Source of the DNA: Dermatemys mawii
Lineage: Eukaryota; Chordata; Testudines; Dermatemydidae
NCBI GenBank assembly: GCA_007922305.1
Contig: ML677364.1
Coordinates: 23,357,326-23,421,325 of the forward strand
Length of the DNA: 64,000 nucleotides
Reading direction: 5' to 3'
Part shown: positions 31,657 through 45,300 of the stretch, one piece after another
Layout of the letters: every line of letters starts with the position of its first letter
Position numbering within the stretch: position 1 is the first letter of the stretch
Made by a program: the position numbers and the translations under genes
Notes under the pieces: model-generated
The model's database searches: none
Told to the model about the DNA's origin: nothing
Seen by the model: only the letters and a program-made list of their open reading frames with translations

Positions 31657-34600
31657 TAGGGAAGCTATGTCTGATCTCTTCACAGAGATCAACTACCCTA
31701 TGACCCATATGCAAACATATTTAAGCTAATACTAAGGGCCAAAACTCATGCAAGTAGAACCACTGACATCAGTAAGAGTTGCATGATCTGGCCACAAACC
31801 CCTACTGAAACTGTCCAAACAATTTCTGCAGTAAAACTGATTACATCTGCTATTTCATCAAGTATTATGGAAAAGCAAAAAAACTAACTACGCACGCATG
31901 CTATTTTACAACTTTCTACGGCAGAGGTAGGAGGGGAGGGAGCAGCTTCTGCCTAGTGAAACAGAAAATGATGCATTACTGCAGAGATGCAGGAGGTCAA
32001 AGTTCAAAATCAATTTGCTCTGTCAGTCAGACTCTGACTCAGTATTACTCACATGATCAGCAGATCCTTCTGTAATAATGAGACCCTGTGGCATGTGTTG
32101 TGGAACTTGCGTTTTGTTTTCTGAATTTGCAAGTGTTAAGGAATTTATATTCTGTTTTCTTAACACATATTTGTGTTTTCTAAACTTGCACTCTTTTGGA
32201 ATTTATTTCTGCCTCTTGCAATTCTGGGCCACTGTGAGAATTTCACATAAATCTGCAATAAATGGAGATGTGTGGAAAACTCTTTCAATGTTACATCATT
32301 TATCCTCCCTGGAAAATTGATTTTATATCAGATGAGGAAATACAATGTTGTCATTACCACTTGCAGCATTGTAAAGATTCTTTTCCAAATGACATTAACA
32401 GATTACAATACAGAATCTTTGTACAGTCAAATTGTTAATTTTCTAAATATAACATACTGTACTTGAATTCTAAGTTCGTTCATACAGTATCTGATTAGGC
32501 TCAGTCCCTCATTGTTAACATCAAGGTCATTTAGTTATTTTTGTTTCTTACTTGATGGAAAGTTTCTTCTTTACTATACTTTCCATTTCTCTGAAAGCCC
32601 GTTGTAAGCGTTGATTTTTTTTCTTAAGACCTATAAATAGGGAGAAATAAGAACCACTGGCTATAATTGAATGAGTGGCTTCTCTCTGGCTGGAGAGAAG
32701 TTGGAATGTAAAAGCAACACTCACAAGAAATTGTAAAACACAAAATGTACAAATATAGAAAAGTACAATATATCCAAAGCTTTGTCTAGAAATAGGAACA
32801 TAATTATAATCCTATGCACATATTAAATATCTTTGTTTTCAACTGAGCCATATTCCTTAGTGCAACCCAGTACATAAGAAAGGAAATGTCAGCCAACTAA
32901 TCTGGTTGCATATTGAGATAATCATATGTATGTCACAATGCTAAGTGTATATTTTGTATTTATTGCATTTTGTGCACTAGATTGGCTTCATAATATACAG
33001 AGTGGAATTTGTCAGGGGATCAGGTAATATATGTGTTTCCTTAGTGTATGTCAGCATGACACATAAAAGTATAATCCAGACCATCCAATCTAAAATACAA
33101 TTAACCTCAGAGAGGTCTCAGAAAAGACAGGTTTTGTTACGTTCCTTGTTGATTCTGCATGACTAAACTTGAAAATATGTAGCTTTGTAATGGGCCCCTG
33201 CATGCCTTCAGCATGTTGGAGGTGATATATGGAAGTGTCAGCCTATTGCCTTGTTTTTGTACACTTATAGGTGTATTTTGTTTATGGTTCTGATACTGGT
33301 TGATTGATAAGTATCAATAACATTTCTTAGAAGCTCATAGGTTATTTTGCCCGATTGCTGTTGCACGGAGCACCTAGAGCACATTGGAGTTGAGACATCT
33401 AAGATTCCTTTAAGAGTGGTCAAACTAGAGAGTCCCGTAATGCATATAGCTTTACCAGACAGGTAGCATTTAATCTGTTGACAAGACCTGAGAAAAGAGA
33501 AGCAATTTTCTGTTCTTTGCAAAAGAAGCCAGGTTTGCATTGTTGCCAGCTTCCAAATAGTGGATATTACAGGTTTTCACTTACATCTTAGCTTATAGCA
33601 AAGTCAGGATTTTAAGGAAGGCTAGAGAATGGGAGCAAATGATCAACACCTTTATTGGGCACAGCTTTCTCAGTAGCAAACTCAAACCCTTGTATTTGCT
33701 CAGCAATCATGCTGTTTTTCACCCAAGTGCAGGTTGCATGGACATTCTTTATGTTCCCTTTTAAAGAACAATCCTATAAATATAACTTTGGTGGCAGCAG
33801 AATATACACCACAGACAAATGTGTCCCTTTACTAAAGGTCTGATAAATTTGGGAGATTTTCTGTGATATAATTACAGCTTGGTCAGTCCCTGCTATTATG
33901 CATCACTATTTGTGATAAATAGCACTTTGCCCTGGGTGTTTCAGCAAAGTCACTGAGAAAACTGCAGTTCTGTAAATCACCTGCTAACTAGTGCTACAGC
34001 AAAATGTTCTCTGGAGTTATGAACTCTAGGAAACTAGAGCACCAAAGCTCATGAGACATACCCATTTGGCTCTCTTGATGAAAAGGTAACCTCAGAAACT
34101 GACCTAAGCTAAACCAGTGTGTATGTGGGAGTGTACGTGTGGGGCAGGTGTGGAAGTATGTAAAGGGGATAAAGATGGGGAAAGAGGGTCAGTTCACTAA
34201 TTCACTGAGCTAATCCAGCCTTTCTAGGGCAAGAGTCCTGAGTCAACGTAGTTGCTGAGATCTACACAGGGAAGTATTCAAAAGAAGCTCATTTGTGTAA
34301 TGAGTTTACTGTCAATATAACTTTAATGTGGCGAGTCTGTTCTCAGACTGACGTGAGAGCAGGTGACAAAGCATACATAGGATGATGAACAAAAACAGCA
34401 ACTTGAAATATTAGTAGAGAGGCAAATTATTGCCAAACAGTGCTTTAGTTCTCTTTTTACGAAAAGCATTCACATATAGGCAGGAGGAACTTCCAAAAGC
34501 AATATCAATATTTTTTATACAAAAGAGGCTAAGGGATATAGTATAATATTCTAAGCCAGCTCTGAAGAGATGAGAGGAAAGGAACCTTCATCAATAGGCT

Positions 34601-36467
34601 CCCACAGTGGAGTAATCAGAGCCTTCTATGCCCCAGGAGGAGTTGGGCTGAAAATTTGCTCATTAGGTAGTTAGCAGAATAGATGTTAGAGCTGGAGAGT
34701 ACCTAATTAGGACATTTGCCCATTTCCTGCCAGTGCAGGACTGTTTCTTACTGAACTATTTCTAGTGCAGTAATTCACTCTGGATTCATTCTAGCTTTTA
34801 AACCACAGTCCTGAGCAGGAGGCAAGGCAGAGCCACTACAAGAGAAGCATGGAAAAGCTTAAGTCACAGAAATCTGTGCAGGGGTTGTGGTTCATCCTTT
34901 ATGATGAAAGCAATTTGCACCATCCATCCTGTGTGATGAGGCAGGATGTGGGGCCATGCCCCATCTCCTCCTTGTTTCTTTTTGGGGTTTCCAGTCACGA
35001 CAGTCCTGGTCTCTCCAGAACATAGGGATGACTATTGCACATGAGTGTGGTTATTCTGCACCACCTCCACTCCGGTGTGGCCAGGGAGCAGGCGCTCACA
35101 CTCGGCCTTTTGCATTAGTTCTGTGTATCCAGTTGTGCAACAAAGTCTTGTTTTCTAGGTTGTCATTGAATGCTCCTTATATATGGTGACTTTTGACTGC
35201 TCCCTCTGTTGATCTTCCCCCTTCTCTTAAGAAAACAAAGACTTTTCTAAAACATACACAAAAAGTAGTAATCATTGGCACTGTTCAAACAAGAAAACCC
35301 AGATTCAGTCTTTGTGCAAAGCCAGTGGAGTTGCATCCACTCACTGCAGGGCTGAATTGAGCTTGAAACGTTGAACTAGAAAACAGAACAAACATCTTCA
35401 CAGTAAACATAAAAAACTCCAAATTTTCTGTGATTTTGAGTCAACTGAGGCTTGCAGTCTCCTCCCCCCATCTGTCATTCCTTGAATACCCACCTTTTGG
35501 GTGCACAGTTCAGCCTCTAGAAGGATAAAATAAGGTTTGATCTTGCCAGCTAGGCATGTAAATAGTTATTGCTAGAAGTGTTGTATACAAAAGATAAATA
35601 TGTTGCTTTACATCCATGTGTATATGTAGATGGTTAATTCAAAGAGCTTCAGCAAGCAGAGAATATCTTTCATTCTTCATAAGTTGGTAGGTCCAATAAT
35701 GTTGCTCTTGCTGTGCTTTACAAATGACTTCCTCAATACAGAACTTAATAGCTATAGGGACTTCAGTCCAAATGGAAATGAATCCTTCAGTAACAAAAGG
35801 TAGCAGAAAGAATGGAATCTGAGCTGGATGGGGAGAGAGTATGTGGATCAGGGAATCTATGTATGCCATGGAAATAACAGGAAAGCAACAGGGAATCTTT
35901 GAACAAGTGGAGCTATTAGTGTGTGTGAACAAGCAAGGAAGGAGCAGAGAGAAAAGTTATGGATTATATAAACTGTTAGTAAATGCATGAGAGGGAGAGA
36001 AGTCACCAAGGAGTCTGTGAATGGGTGAAAAAAGCAGAAGCACTATGAAAAAACATCAGCAGTGTTGCCAGATATCTGGAGCTTCTCTCTTCCTGGAGTC
36101 GTGAATACATGAGAATCTCAGCTTTCATTTTAAAAAGAATGTTTCTGGCCCTCAGCGTTGTGAGGAAAAAAGCTTGACAATGTGATATGAAAAAGCACCA
36201 AGCACTTGTTATTTTCCCAAATCTCATTATGTTTAAATTGATCTCACAAATTATAAAGGCTTGGGGTTGGCTATCAAGAAAGTGTGGCTGGTAGGAGAGT
36301 GGTAGAAGAAGCCTCAGAGTGGGTGTGTCAAATTTTCAAAGGTCTCAACCTGGTTTCTGAAATTATACCTGCAACTTGTTATACCCAAGTTCCTGTACTC
36401 AGATAAGAAACTGGAGTGTACCATTACAGTTACAGCCTTAAGAACCACTTTGGCAAATTAACCTCTT
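31657..36467. other. Unassigned AT-rich sequence
   Basis: I found no coding region. A short palindrome-type repeat unit near 31735-31800 resembles the other short palindromic repeats. The rest contains nothing I can assign. Confidence 0.45.
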
Positions 36468-36760
36468 GGTACATCTACACAGCTACTTGCAACCTGAGGC
36501 AGCGAGCCTCTGAGCTCCAGTTACTGGATTCAGGCTTGCAGGGCTTGTGTTACTGTGCTAAAAATAGCTGTGTAGAGAGCTCTTTTAAGCTGTGGTTTGG
36601 ACTCTGAAGCCCACTCTCCTCCCTGGGCTTCAGAACCCAAGCTCCAGTCTGAGCCACAAAGTCTACACAGATATTTTTAGAGCGGTAGAGTAAGTTCCGT
36701 CTGCTCAAGTCTGTTGACCCAGGTTGGGACACTCACTTCGACAGGCTGGGTAGACGTACC
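36468..36760. mobile_element. Harbinger-type MITE, 293 bp
   Basis: The ends are GGTACATCTACACAGC and, reverse-complemented from the right, GGTACGTCTACCCAGC (14 of 16 equal). The inner sequence is also inverted: CTCCAGT...GGCTTGCAGG on the left and CTGGGCTTCAGA...CTCCAGTCTGAG near the middle. The tips match the Harbinger end at 49461 (GGTATGCCTACACTACG), so that family's transposase could have moved it. It has no coding capacity. A TTA duplication is not visible. Confidence 0.7.
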
Positions 36761-37029
36761 CTCTGTGGCTTGGAATGAGTAGGAACTTGTTGGGGAGCAT
36801 GTGCAAGAAATGAAGGGCAGAACTAGCTGCCATAAAAGTTTCAATGTGTAATTTCTTATATCTTTTCCCCCATACAACTAATGAAAAACTTAAGTGAACC
36901 TAATATAAACATAGCACAAAACCTGAAATCTTTATGCTCTAGCATTTATTTCTGTTTTATACAGGTGAACTAGCTGTAAGAACCAAATGATTTTTGAGAG
37001 AGAACATAGGTAGGTATCAAAAGTGTATG

Positions 37030-37345
37030 CTGTAGAGCTGGTCAGGAATTTTTGACATGGTTTTTTTTTCAGAGGTACATGCCAATTTTTCAGAAATTAA
37101 ATTTTTCCTTGGGAAATGTGTTTTGCTAAAATAACAGTTTTAAAAAATTAAAGGAAAAAAGGTTGCAATATTGACAAAACAGACTGTTTTGACATTTTTG
37201 AAACAAAACATTCTGTTTTTCAGTTCCAGATTACCTTTACATTTTTAAATTGAAGTTAATTTATATTAAAAAATGTTAATAAAAAGGTCAAAATCAAACA
37301 GGAACTTTCACTTGCCTTCTACCACCCACTCCCTAACCACCAGGC
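37030..37345. repeat. Repeat with alternating AAAATTT/GTTTTGAC words
   Basis: This stretch starts GAGCTGGTCAGGAATTTTTG and has many TTTTTCAGAAATT and ACAAAACAGACTG words in both directions. A similar start (GGTTGGGAGTTTTTGAACA) occurs at 38235. I recognise the type as a dispersed repeat of turtle genomes but cannot name it. Confidence 0.45.
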
Positions 37346-38640
37346 TACAGTCAGTCGTGTGTGCCTTTTGAATGATTGGATATATAAGTACTTTATACAA
37401 ACAAAGCAGAATAGCTTCAGCAGAAGAGACTGAGAACCATAGCCAAGAATACTACATTATCCATTGATTGGGGCACTAATCTACATGATTGGAAACCAGG
37501 TTAAGTCTGTGCTCAGGCAGAATGGCGAATTGAACTAAAGCTTTTTTCCAGCTTGGGTGAGCACCCTAATCACTCAGGGATGAGGGGACACCACCACAGC
37601 AGCACCTCTGTCTCCTCTTATATGAAGTCTGATGTGACAGATGATTTTCTGAAAATGCTTAAGAACCTGCCTTCCAGATCAGGTCCCACAGGTAAGGTAT
37701 GTTGGAGAATGCCCACTTTGCCTAGAATCCACTGTGGAAGGGCTTAGGCATTGAACAGCTTAGCATCATCATGACTTGGGTGGTGGCAAATGTGTGCCAG
37801 AAATGTAGGAACTTAGGGGACTTTACCATCAGAAATGTAGGTGCTAGGGATCTGAGGCACCTCACAGAGTTAGGAGGGGGTTTTGAGGATCTAAATTATG
37901 CATTTAGGCACCTAGCTCACTTTGTGGCACTAGCCCAGGGTACTCACTCTACACCTGTTCATGGTGTAGCTTATTCACACCAGGGTTGTTTTGCTGGCCA
38001 GTGTGGAAGGCAAACTAGGCAAAGGTCTCACCTCATCCTTGCCCTCTTTTGGGGTGCTGTGTACTCTCAGGGTAGGAATAGAGCAATATTGTCCTCTGTT
38101 GAGTCTGTATTAGCAATTGTTCCTGACCTTCATACAGGCCATGTGAGGTATGGAGTCCTTGTTTCCTGGCTTATCCTCATACTTCCACATAAGGGCTAGA
38201 CACAGGCTGGCCTTAAATTAGTGACAGATATAGCTGGTTGGGAGTTTTTGAACAAAATATTTTATTGTTGAAAAATACCAATTCATCAAGAAGATTCTCA
38301 GGTCTAGGATGGAAGTTCTGGAAAGAGAATCACCCCAGAACAGCCTGGTGATTAAGGCATTCACATGGGAGACCCATTTTGTGATTCAGAGCAGAGACAG
38401 GAATCTGGTTCTCCAACTTCCAAAATGAGTTAACTACTGGGAGACTACTCAAGTCAATCTTGTTCACTATTCCAATGAATATTTAATTATTGGTACAAAG
38501 TGGAGCAGTTCCAGATGAAGAGACCAAGGGAAACACTGCCTCTATAGTCAAGTAAGAAGGGATTCACCTCTTTTTCCTATAGCCCAGCTGAGTGTCTTAA
38601 CCACTGAGGTATTGGCTATTCTGGGGACTCTCTGAGTAAA
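37346..38640. repeat. Composite block of related dispersed repeats
   Basis: Two segments (about 37440-37690 and 38235-38640) share the pattern of an A/T-rich start followed by CTGGTGATTAAGGC-type and CTTAACCACTGAGGTATTGG-type blocks in inverted order. A unit at 37790-37920 with GCACCT and AGGTGC words lies between them. There is no coding signal. The open frame at 37771-38199 has no family features. Confidence 0.4.
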
Positions 38641-41600
38641 TCTACACTAGATAAAAAAAACCCCACAAAACAGCCATGGCTGGCTTGGCAGGGCTAAAAC
38701 TTGTAGTGCAGATGGTTGGGCTTAGCCCAGTTTGACCCCCTGAAAGAGATTGCTTTGGTTACAACTGTAAAAAGCAGTGGAGAATCTAACAGTAACTCAG
38801 ATATGGGAAGGACACAGGGAATGAACCTGTTGAGAGATTTGAACATATGGAATGAACATGTTGGGAAGGTAAATTATTAATGTTATAGATTACAAAATTT
38901 CCACTCCATCCTGGATCTCTGGAGCTAGAACCTATCTCACATTTTCAAAAGCTTTTTTTTAATCATGGGCACAACGGCCAATATTCTGTAAATTCTACCC
39001 TGAACAACTTAAATTTTCAATTTTACGGCTATTAAAAAATAGTTAAGGGCTCTTTAAGGTTCCCATTTCAGTGGGAAAATGCTTGATTGTTCTCTGCTAG
39101 ATGGTAAAATGGATTGAGGCTGTGGATAAATCAGATATAATTGCTTTTGTGATTTCTGTACTAACATGACATTCTTCCAGGTGGTTCTGGGTCTCTAGCA
39201 CCTGGTAAGGATGACTTTAACCAAACACTTCATTTTAAATCGTTTAACGTGCAAACAGTAGAAAACATGATTTCTTTAAAAAAGTGGTTCTTTTTCATTG
39301 ATCTAATCAAGCCCCCTTCAGCCATTTTGACGTTTTCCTCTTCCAAGAGGGGCTTCAGATTAACACAGGGCTGCTTGGGTGCTAAACTTTGAGAAGTGTC
39401 TATAGTCCTATGGCTCCCCAGAGATATGCTAAGCATATCTTATCAGCTACTGCATGTCTGTTGCATTGTCCCATAGTTTTAAAATACCACCATCTTAAAA
39501 AAATAGAGACAGAATCAGGAAGAAAAGAGAGAAAAAAACCTGTTGAGAAGGTTCTTGGTAAGAAAATTGAAGCACTGAGGAATGGCATGCAAAGAAAAAT
39601 GCAAGTTCACACCAAAGTTAGAGGATTTAGGATTAATTGAAATCCTCAAGTGGTGCATGGTAAGTGACTGCCTATTTAGAGCCAATAGATAGGTTTCCAT
39701 GAGGTTAAGGAAGCGAAAAATCCCATACGAAGCTAGTGAGATGTTAAATTCTAATTAGAAGTGTTAATTAAAAAAAAACATTTCCAATTTCATCAGTGAG
39801 AGTACTTTTGTTGTTCTGATTCTCTTTGCTACAGTGAATCCTAAGTATCCCAACTCATTTTGTCCCAATATTATTTACCACTTCTATAGGGTATAAAAAA
39901 AAAGTAGACTCTGACTATAGGAGCATGGATTATTATAGCGGCATCTGCTACTGCCTCTGTGATAAGAGAACTGTCAGCATTTCTATTGTATCTTCCTATT
40001 TTCCCGGGCTTAAAACTTGGTCATAAAAATTCATGCTGGGCTGAAACTTTAGCATACAAGGTCTCATACTGTAAACAAATGATCTATAAATCTTTACACA
40101 CAGAAATTGGCTTGGACATTTTAAATTTATGAGGGCAAAACGTAGCAGTTTCCTCCTACTTTTAGATTTTCCTTTTGCATTGCTGTAACTCAAACACAGC
40201 ATTATTATTTAACTTGACATTTTGTAGGCCGTTAGTCCATAGTTTGAAGTGAACACGTTGCTTGTTTGTAGCCAGATTGATACAGATATAGGATCACTTC
40301 ACTAGAAACAGTGGTTGCTCAGCACCTCCAGAAATCAGGTCAATATTCTTTAATGTTGTATATGAACATTAGTTAGTACATGTGCAGTACATTAATTAGT
40401 ACATGTGCAGAGAAACTCTCCATCTAATTGTGGGTGGGCCAGATTGCAAAGGCCAGGCAAACAGACTTGCAGTGCAGGAGGGATGTCAGAGTAACCAGAC
40501 AGGATCATAGCCTTTGTGCTCGTAGAGTTCAGGGACTGCTCCTTTCCTAATCCCTAGGGGAGCTCTAGGCAATCCTGCAATATCAGTAATGTATAAATAA
40601 TAAGAATCCATGGTGACCCATAGCAGGGTAGGGGGAAGGCCATGGCTCTGTTCCCCTCTTCCCTGGCCAGAGGAGGTGGCTTGCTGAACAGGGATTAATA
40701 AGTTTCAATACAAAAGGGGTATGTCTTAGTGGGTGCCCAATCTTATGTGCCTGGGAATTCCACAGGCATTCTTCTTCGCTGTGTCTACTGTGGTGCAGCT
40801 ATCTACTTTCCACTCTGCAGTGAAGCATTTTACCTAACAGGCACCACTGGGGCCCTAATTTGCAAATTCATACTAACAGTTCTACAGTACATCTCAATAC
40901 TACGTATCAATATGCTAATGCAGAAAGGCTCCAAAAGTGTTAGTGTCAACTGTTTTCTTTGTGTTATGATTCTAAAGAAATCATTTGACTAAAGCATTGA
41001 TTTTATTAAAAAGGATGCCTAAATACTGATTTCATGCTATTTGGCTCCATTACACAGACAGTGTGTTTTAAACATCGAAAACTTATTTACTCAGTTAAAT
41101 TATTCAAGCTTCTTTTAAGCTATTACAACAGAGAGAATGAATATTTCAAAAATTATCTTAACAGAGAGTTTTGTAAGCATTAGCTGTTGCCATCTAATAT
41201 ATTGACTCGGACATTCCAAAGTTACAGTTAGGACATCAGAAAAGGAGTTTTAAAAGTAAGGCTGTGATTGAAATCTAGAAAAGTAAGACATTCACAGCTA
41301 AGGCTGAGACCACAGTTTATCTTTTCTTCCTGTGTCTGCAAACTTAGGAGTTTGCAGACAATGGGTGGTATTACAATGTACGGTAACACCTACAGAAGCA
41401 AGTATTATAATTAATCCTGAGATTCCTTATTTTTAAGGGTTAATATCTTTAATTTTATTTGGTACAGTTTTGTGTATATATAATAAATTAGGGCTAGTTT
41501 CTCATGTCAGTAGAACACTATAGCAATTATTGGCCAATTCTCTTTAGACGGGCTAAGATCAAATTCTGCATTCCATTTTATCCTGGAGACAAAAGCTGTT

Positions 41601-41837
41601 AGGGAGAATTTTGCTATATGGGATTTTTTAATACTAAGTAAAATGAGGTTTATCTTAATTGTCTCCCGTATAACCTGACAACCACCTTTTTTTCAACACT
41701 ATTGTGGATCATGGATTGCAGTGTTTCTGCCTATGTTTTCAGTTGCTCTGGGGGTCCCTCTCTTTCAGTAGAAGTGATTAGAAAGCTGCATCCTTTGAAC
41801 AGAAAGCAGCTTCTATTTTGGCAATATTCTTAAGACA
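38641..41837. other. Mostly unassigned; short tandem pair and a hairpin
   Basis: Two 20-bp copies of ATTARTTAGTACATGTGCAG lie at 40368-40387 and 40391-40410. A perfect 12-bp stem with a four-base loop, TGTCTGCAAACT then TAGG then its complement, lies at 41333-41360. Nothing else is recognised. Confidence 0.5.
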
Positions 41838-42339
41838 GACCTGGCTGCTGGGGATCTTGACAGGGTACTTGCAGGTGAGCAAGGCCGGGGGAAGGCCAGA
41901 GGAGCTGGGGAGCTCCAGCCTGGAAACCCCCAGGTTGCTGGCCTAGGAAATGGCCAAAAAGGGGTACTTGGGTTGCAGGGGGCAGCCCACGGGTAGGCAG
42001 AGGTAGCAGGCCAAACCCTCCTTGCCTATGATTACTGGCTTATACAGACTGCAGTCAGCCCCATGGAAAGGGGGCTTGATGGTGACTGGCAGTAGCTGAT
42101 AGGCTGAGGCAAGATGGGGATACAGGGTGAGGGTTCCTCAGGGAGGGGAGACCCAGACAGAGTGTGGGGGAAATGCCAGAGGGCAGCACCCCAGGGAAGA
42201 GGGCACCAGGGGCTGGGAGGGACATGGAGCCAGCGGACAGTGGGACATAAGCCTGCGGAGGGCGGTCCGGAGGCTGGAACACTAATTCCCTGGGAGACCA
42301 GCAAGAGGCGCTGCAGGGGTGAGTTGCCGCATCACTACA
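41838..42339 (+). mobile_element. Truncated second copy of the 12784-13484 Gypsy-type LTR
   Basis: It matches the 3' two-thirds of the LTR at 12784-13484 almost continuously, from CCTGGCTGCTGGGGAT through GGAACACTAATTCC to the LTR end CCGCATCACTACA. The 5' part, including the TATA box, is missing. The many substitutions between the copies show both are old. Confidence 0.8.
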
Positions 42340-45300
42340 ATCTCCCATAAGGATGGCCTTTTCAGATCCTATCCCTCTCCCAGTATAAGCTTTCCTAGCC
42401 ATCATTATTATTTAACAGTTTATTTCTCTGACGCAATAAGTGCTGTCTAGTCAAAGCATTTATATCATCCTCCATGTTATCTAGTCTTTGCCTTTACTGA
42501 CACAATATTTCACCAGCTGTCAACTTTTCAGTACAGCCCCATTTTCCTTGAGGGGTGCCTTCTCTTCCCTCAGATACAGAAAGAAAAGCTCTCATACAAA
42601 TTGTTTTAAAGAGCAGAGTTCAACATCACACAGATATTAGACTGTATGGTACATTCACTATTTTGATGTGATGCACAGGTCAATAATCTGACAAAGTTTA
42701 TTCTTGTCCTGTGCAGTGTCTCTGACCTTGATCTGATCCCTCTGGTCACATGCTACCAAGTAATATTTAGTCATAAAAACATGCCCACTTTTTTTTAAAG
42801 GAACCTTCTACACAACATTCCAGAAAAAATCACTCTGCAGTGCAGAGAGGACAAATAATTTACAGGAGAAAAATGGATTGTTGGGAAAGGATCTTGGATT
42901 TTTTACTCTCTTGGACAGTGTTTTTGCGAATGATGCATTCATTATTGTAGTCTCTTAGTATGAAGGGGTGTATTAACCTTACACTAGTGATGGAGTTAAA
43001 AGTTGCTGTGGCCAAGGCTGGCCCTGTCAGTCATGTCAGGGGTGGAATAAGGGCTTAAAAGCAAGACATTGCAGACAGATCTGGGAGAGAACAGACTATG
43101 GCTCTAAAGCTCCCAAGAGAGACTCCTGAAAGCCTTCAGGGGAACTGCCCTTAAGGCGGCCATCCACCAGTCCCTCCTTCCTGCAATCTCCTCATGTCTA
43201 CAAGGAGACAATAGACTGTGCTATACTGTCCATAATGAATAGATTCAGCAAGCCCCAAGGTGAGCTATTAGGCAATTGTTGTCTCTACCCTCTACTCTAC
43301 CCCTTTTGGGGTTAGGGAATATGGAACTATACTAAGGGGGCTAGGGGAGTGAGAACCAGGAGGCCTATCTCCTTCAAACACAGGGCTGTTTGACTCAATT
43401 TTGCATCACAGATTCCCCTGCTTAGGTAGATGGAGGGATGCCCCAATGATTTTTCAGTGTCCAGACAGTAGGAGAAGCCTGGGAGCAGCTCAAGAACTAT
43501 GACAAGTTGTGGAGAATGTGGGCAAGAGATCGTCCCTGAGGTAAGAGGACCTGGGGAAGGGGGGAAGAGAATGTTTACTCTGTCTATGGTTAGCTCCTCC
43601 CCCACCCCTCCTGTTCACCGGCCCAACATGAGGCTGTTCAAGATAGGGGAAGCCTGACTTGCAACTTTATGAAGTTGGAGTCAGCATTGGCTACAAGGAA
43701 ATAAAAGGCAGAACACAAAACCTACTTAACAAGATATGTGAATGCAAAGCAAGAGTCTTTCTCACCATGTGTTCCAGCTGTCTTGCTGTCTGAACCTCTT
43801 TCAGTCATGATCTCTTCCCCAGTCCAATGCTGCTTCCTTTGTTCTTTAGGTGTTAATGATGTCTCAGGGAGAGAGAGGGGAAGAGATAATTTGGGGTGTT
43901 CATTCTCTGTTATAGCCCTTTCTCTTGTGCAAGAATCATCTCCAGATGATTTTCAGGAGACCGAAAGTCTGTGCGGACAGGAACCTCAAACTACTTCTTT
44001 GCAAATTTTTTTGCCTACACCCTCTGTCCAGCTGAAGAATGGCCACTTAATCAGGGAATGGTCCATTTGATCTTATTGGCACCTGGTACACTAGCTAACC
44101 TTTTGTCTCTGGAGAACTGGTTTGTGACTGCCCTCCAGAACATGTTGGGACATGTCCCAGTAATATCACAAAGTAGAATCTTATAACTTTCTATACGATA
44201 CTTGTATTGCCAGGCAGAGTTACCAGGACAATAATCAGCAAATTATGAATTTTCAAATGATACTTCCAAGGCATACTTTGTACATGATTTACCATAATCT
44301 TCTAAAAAGGATGAACTTGGGGTACAGACTGTTACAACGTAGAAGGCCTTACTTTTGACTTCATGCACTGTAATATCACTGAGGGAAAAATAAACCCAAA
44401 CACAAATAAAGTGTAGTAAGAATTATAGGCTGATTTTTTTTCTTTTGGCTTCAAAAACTCCCTTGTGAATTAAATCTCATTCTCTTCTTTAATCATCCTC
44501 TTTCCACTGTTTGTATGGATGGACACTGAGATTTCAAAAACTCTTATTTCAATTATTTTCATGACGTCCTTTTCCCCAACTATTTTCTCTCAAGCTACAG
44601 TTCTGGCATACAATCCCTAGCCTTGAATGGATGGTCACTATCCACTGGGTCATAGTCCACCACCATGTTAGTTTGTTCTTCACCATCTTATGCTGGTGCA
44701 TTTTTCACCTGGAACTCTCATTTTACTGTATACAGTGCTGATGCGACAGGTTAGCTGCAGTCTTTTCCTTCTCCCCGATGACTCTGATCATAGAAATACA
44801 GTTCATTCTCTAACAAAATTACTATATTTTTCTAGAGTACAGATAAGGTAGGAATCAAACAAGTATTTTATTAGTTGTCTGCAAACCCCAATACATCAAT
44901 ATTGATCCCTGGGGACTTTCTTCCAATTTGTATTTGGATGCAATTTCAGTTATTTAGTGCAAATAAACCCATTTTGTTTTAGTTCTTATCAACATCGGTG
45001 CCTCTCTTTGCAAACCTCTTGAATCAGCATTCCTGCCTCAGTGATTACAGATACTCTTGATAGGAAATGCTGTGACTGCTATTCCTATGTGGGCATCTTA
45101 TTTCCTGTGCCACTCATTCCTAAGTGCTGAATCAGAGGAAACAGCCTTTTGACATAGACAGTTCCGACCTCATCACTATGCTTCTGCCCTCCCTTAAGGC
45201 TGCTTATTTTTGATACAAGAAGCAAGAGAATCTTTACACATACAGAAGAGAATCAATCTGGGTTACATAAAACAAACTCAGCCAGCTGAAGCTAGGGAAC

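Noticed and set aside
37771..38199. 142-codon open frame
   Set aside because: It overlaps dispersed repeat units, has no domain, and has no splice or promoter context.
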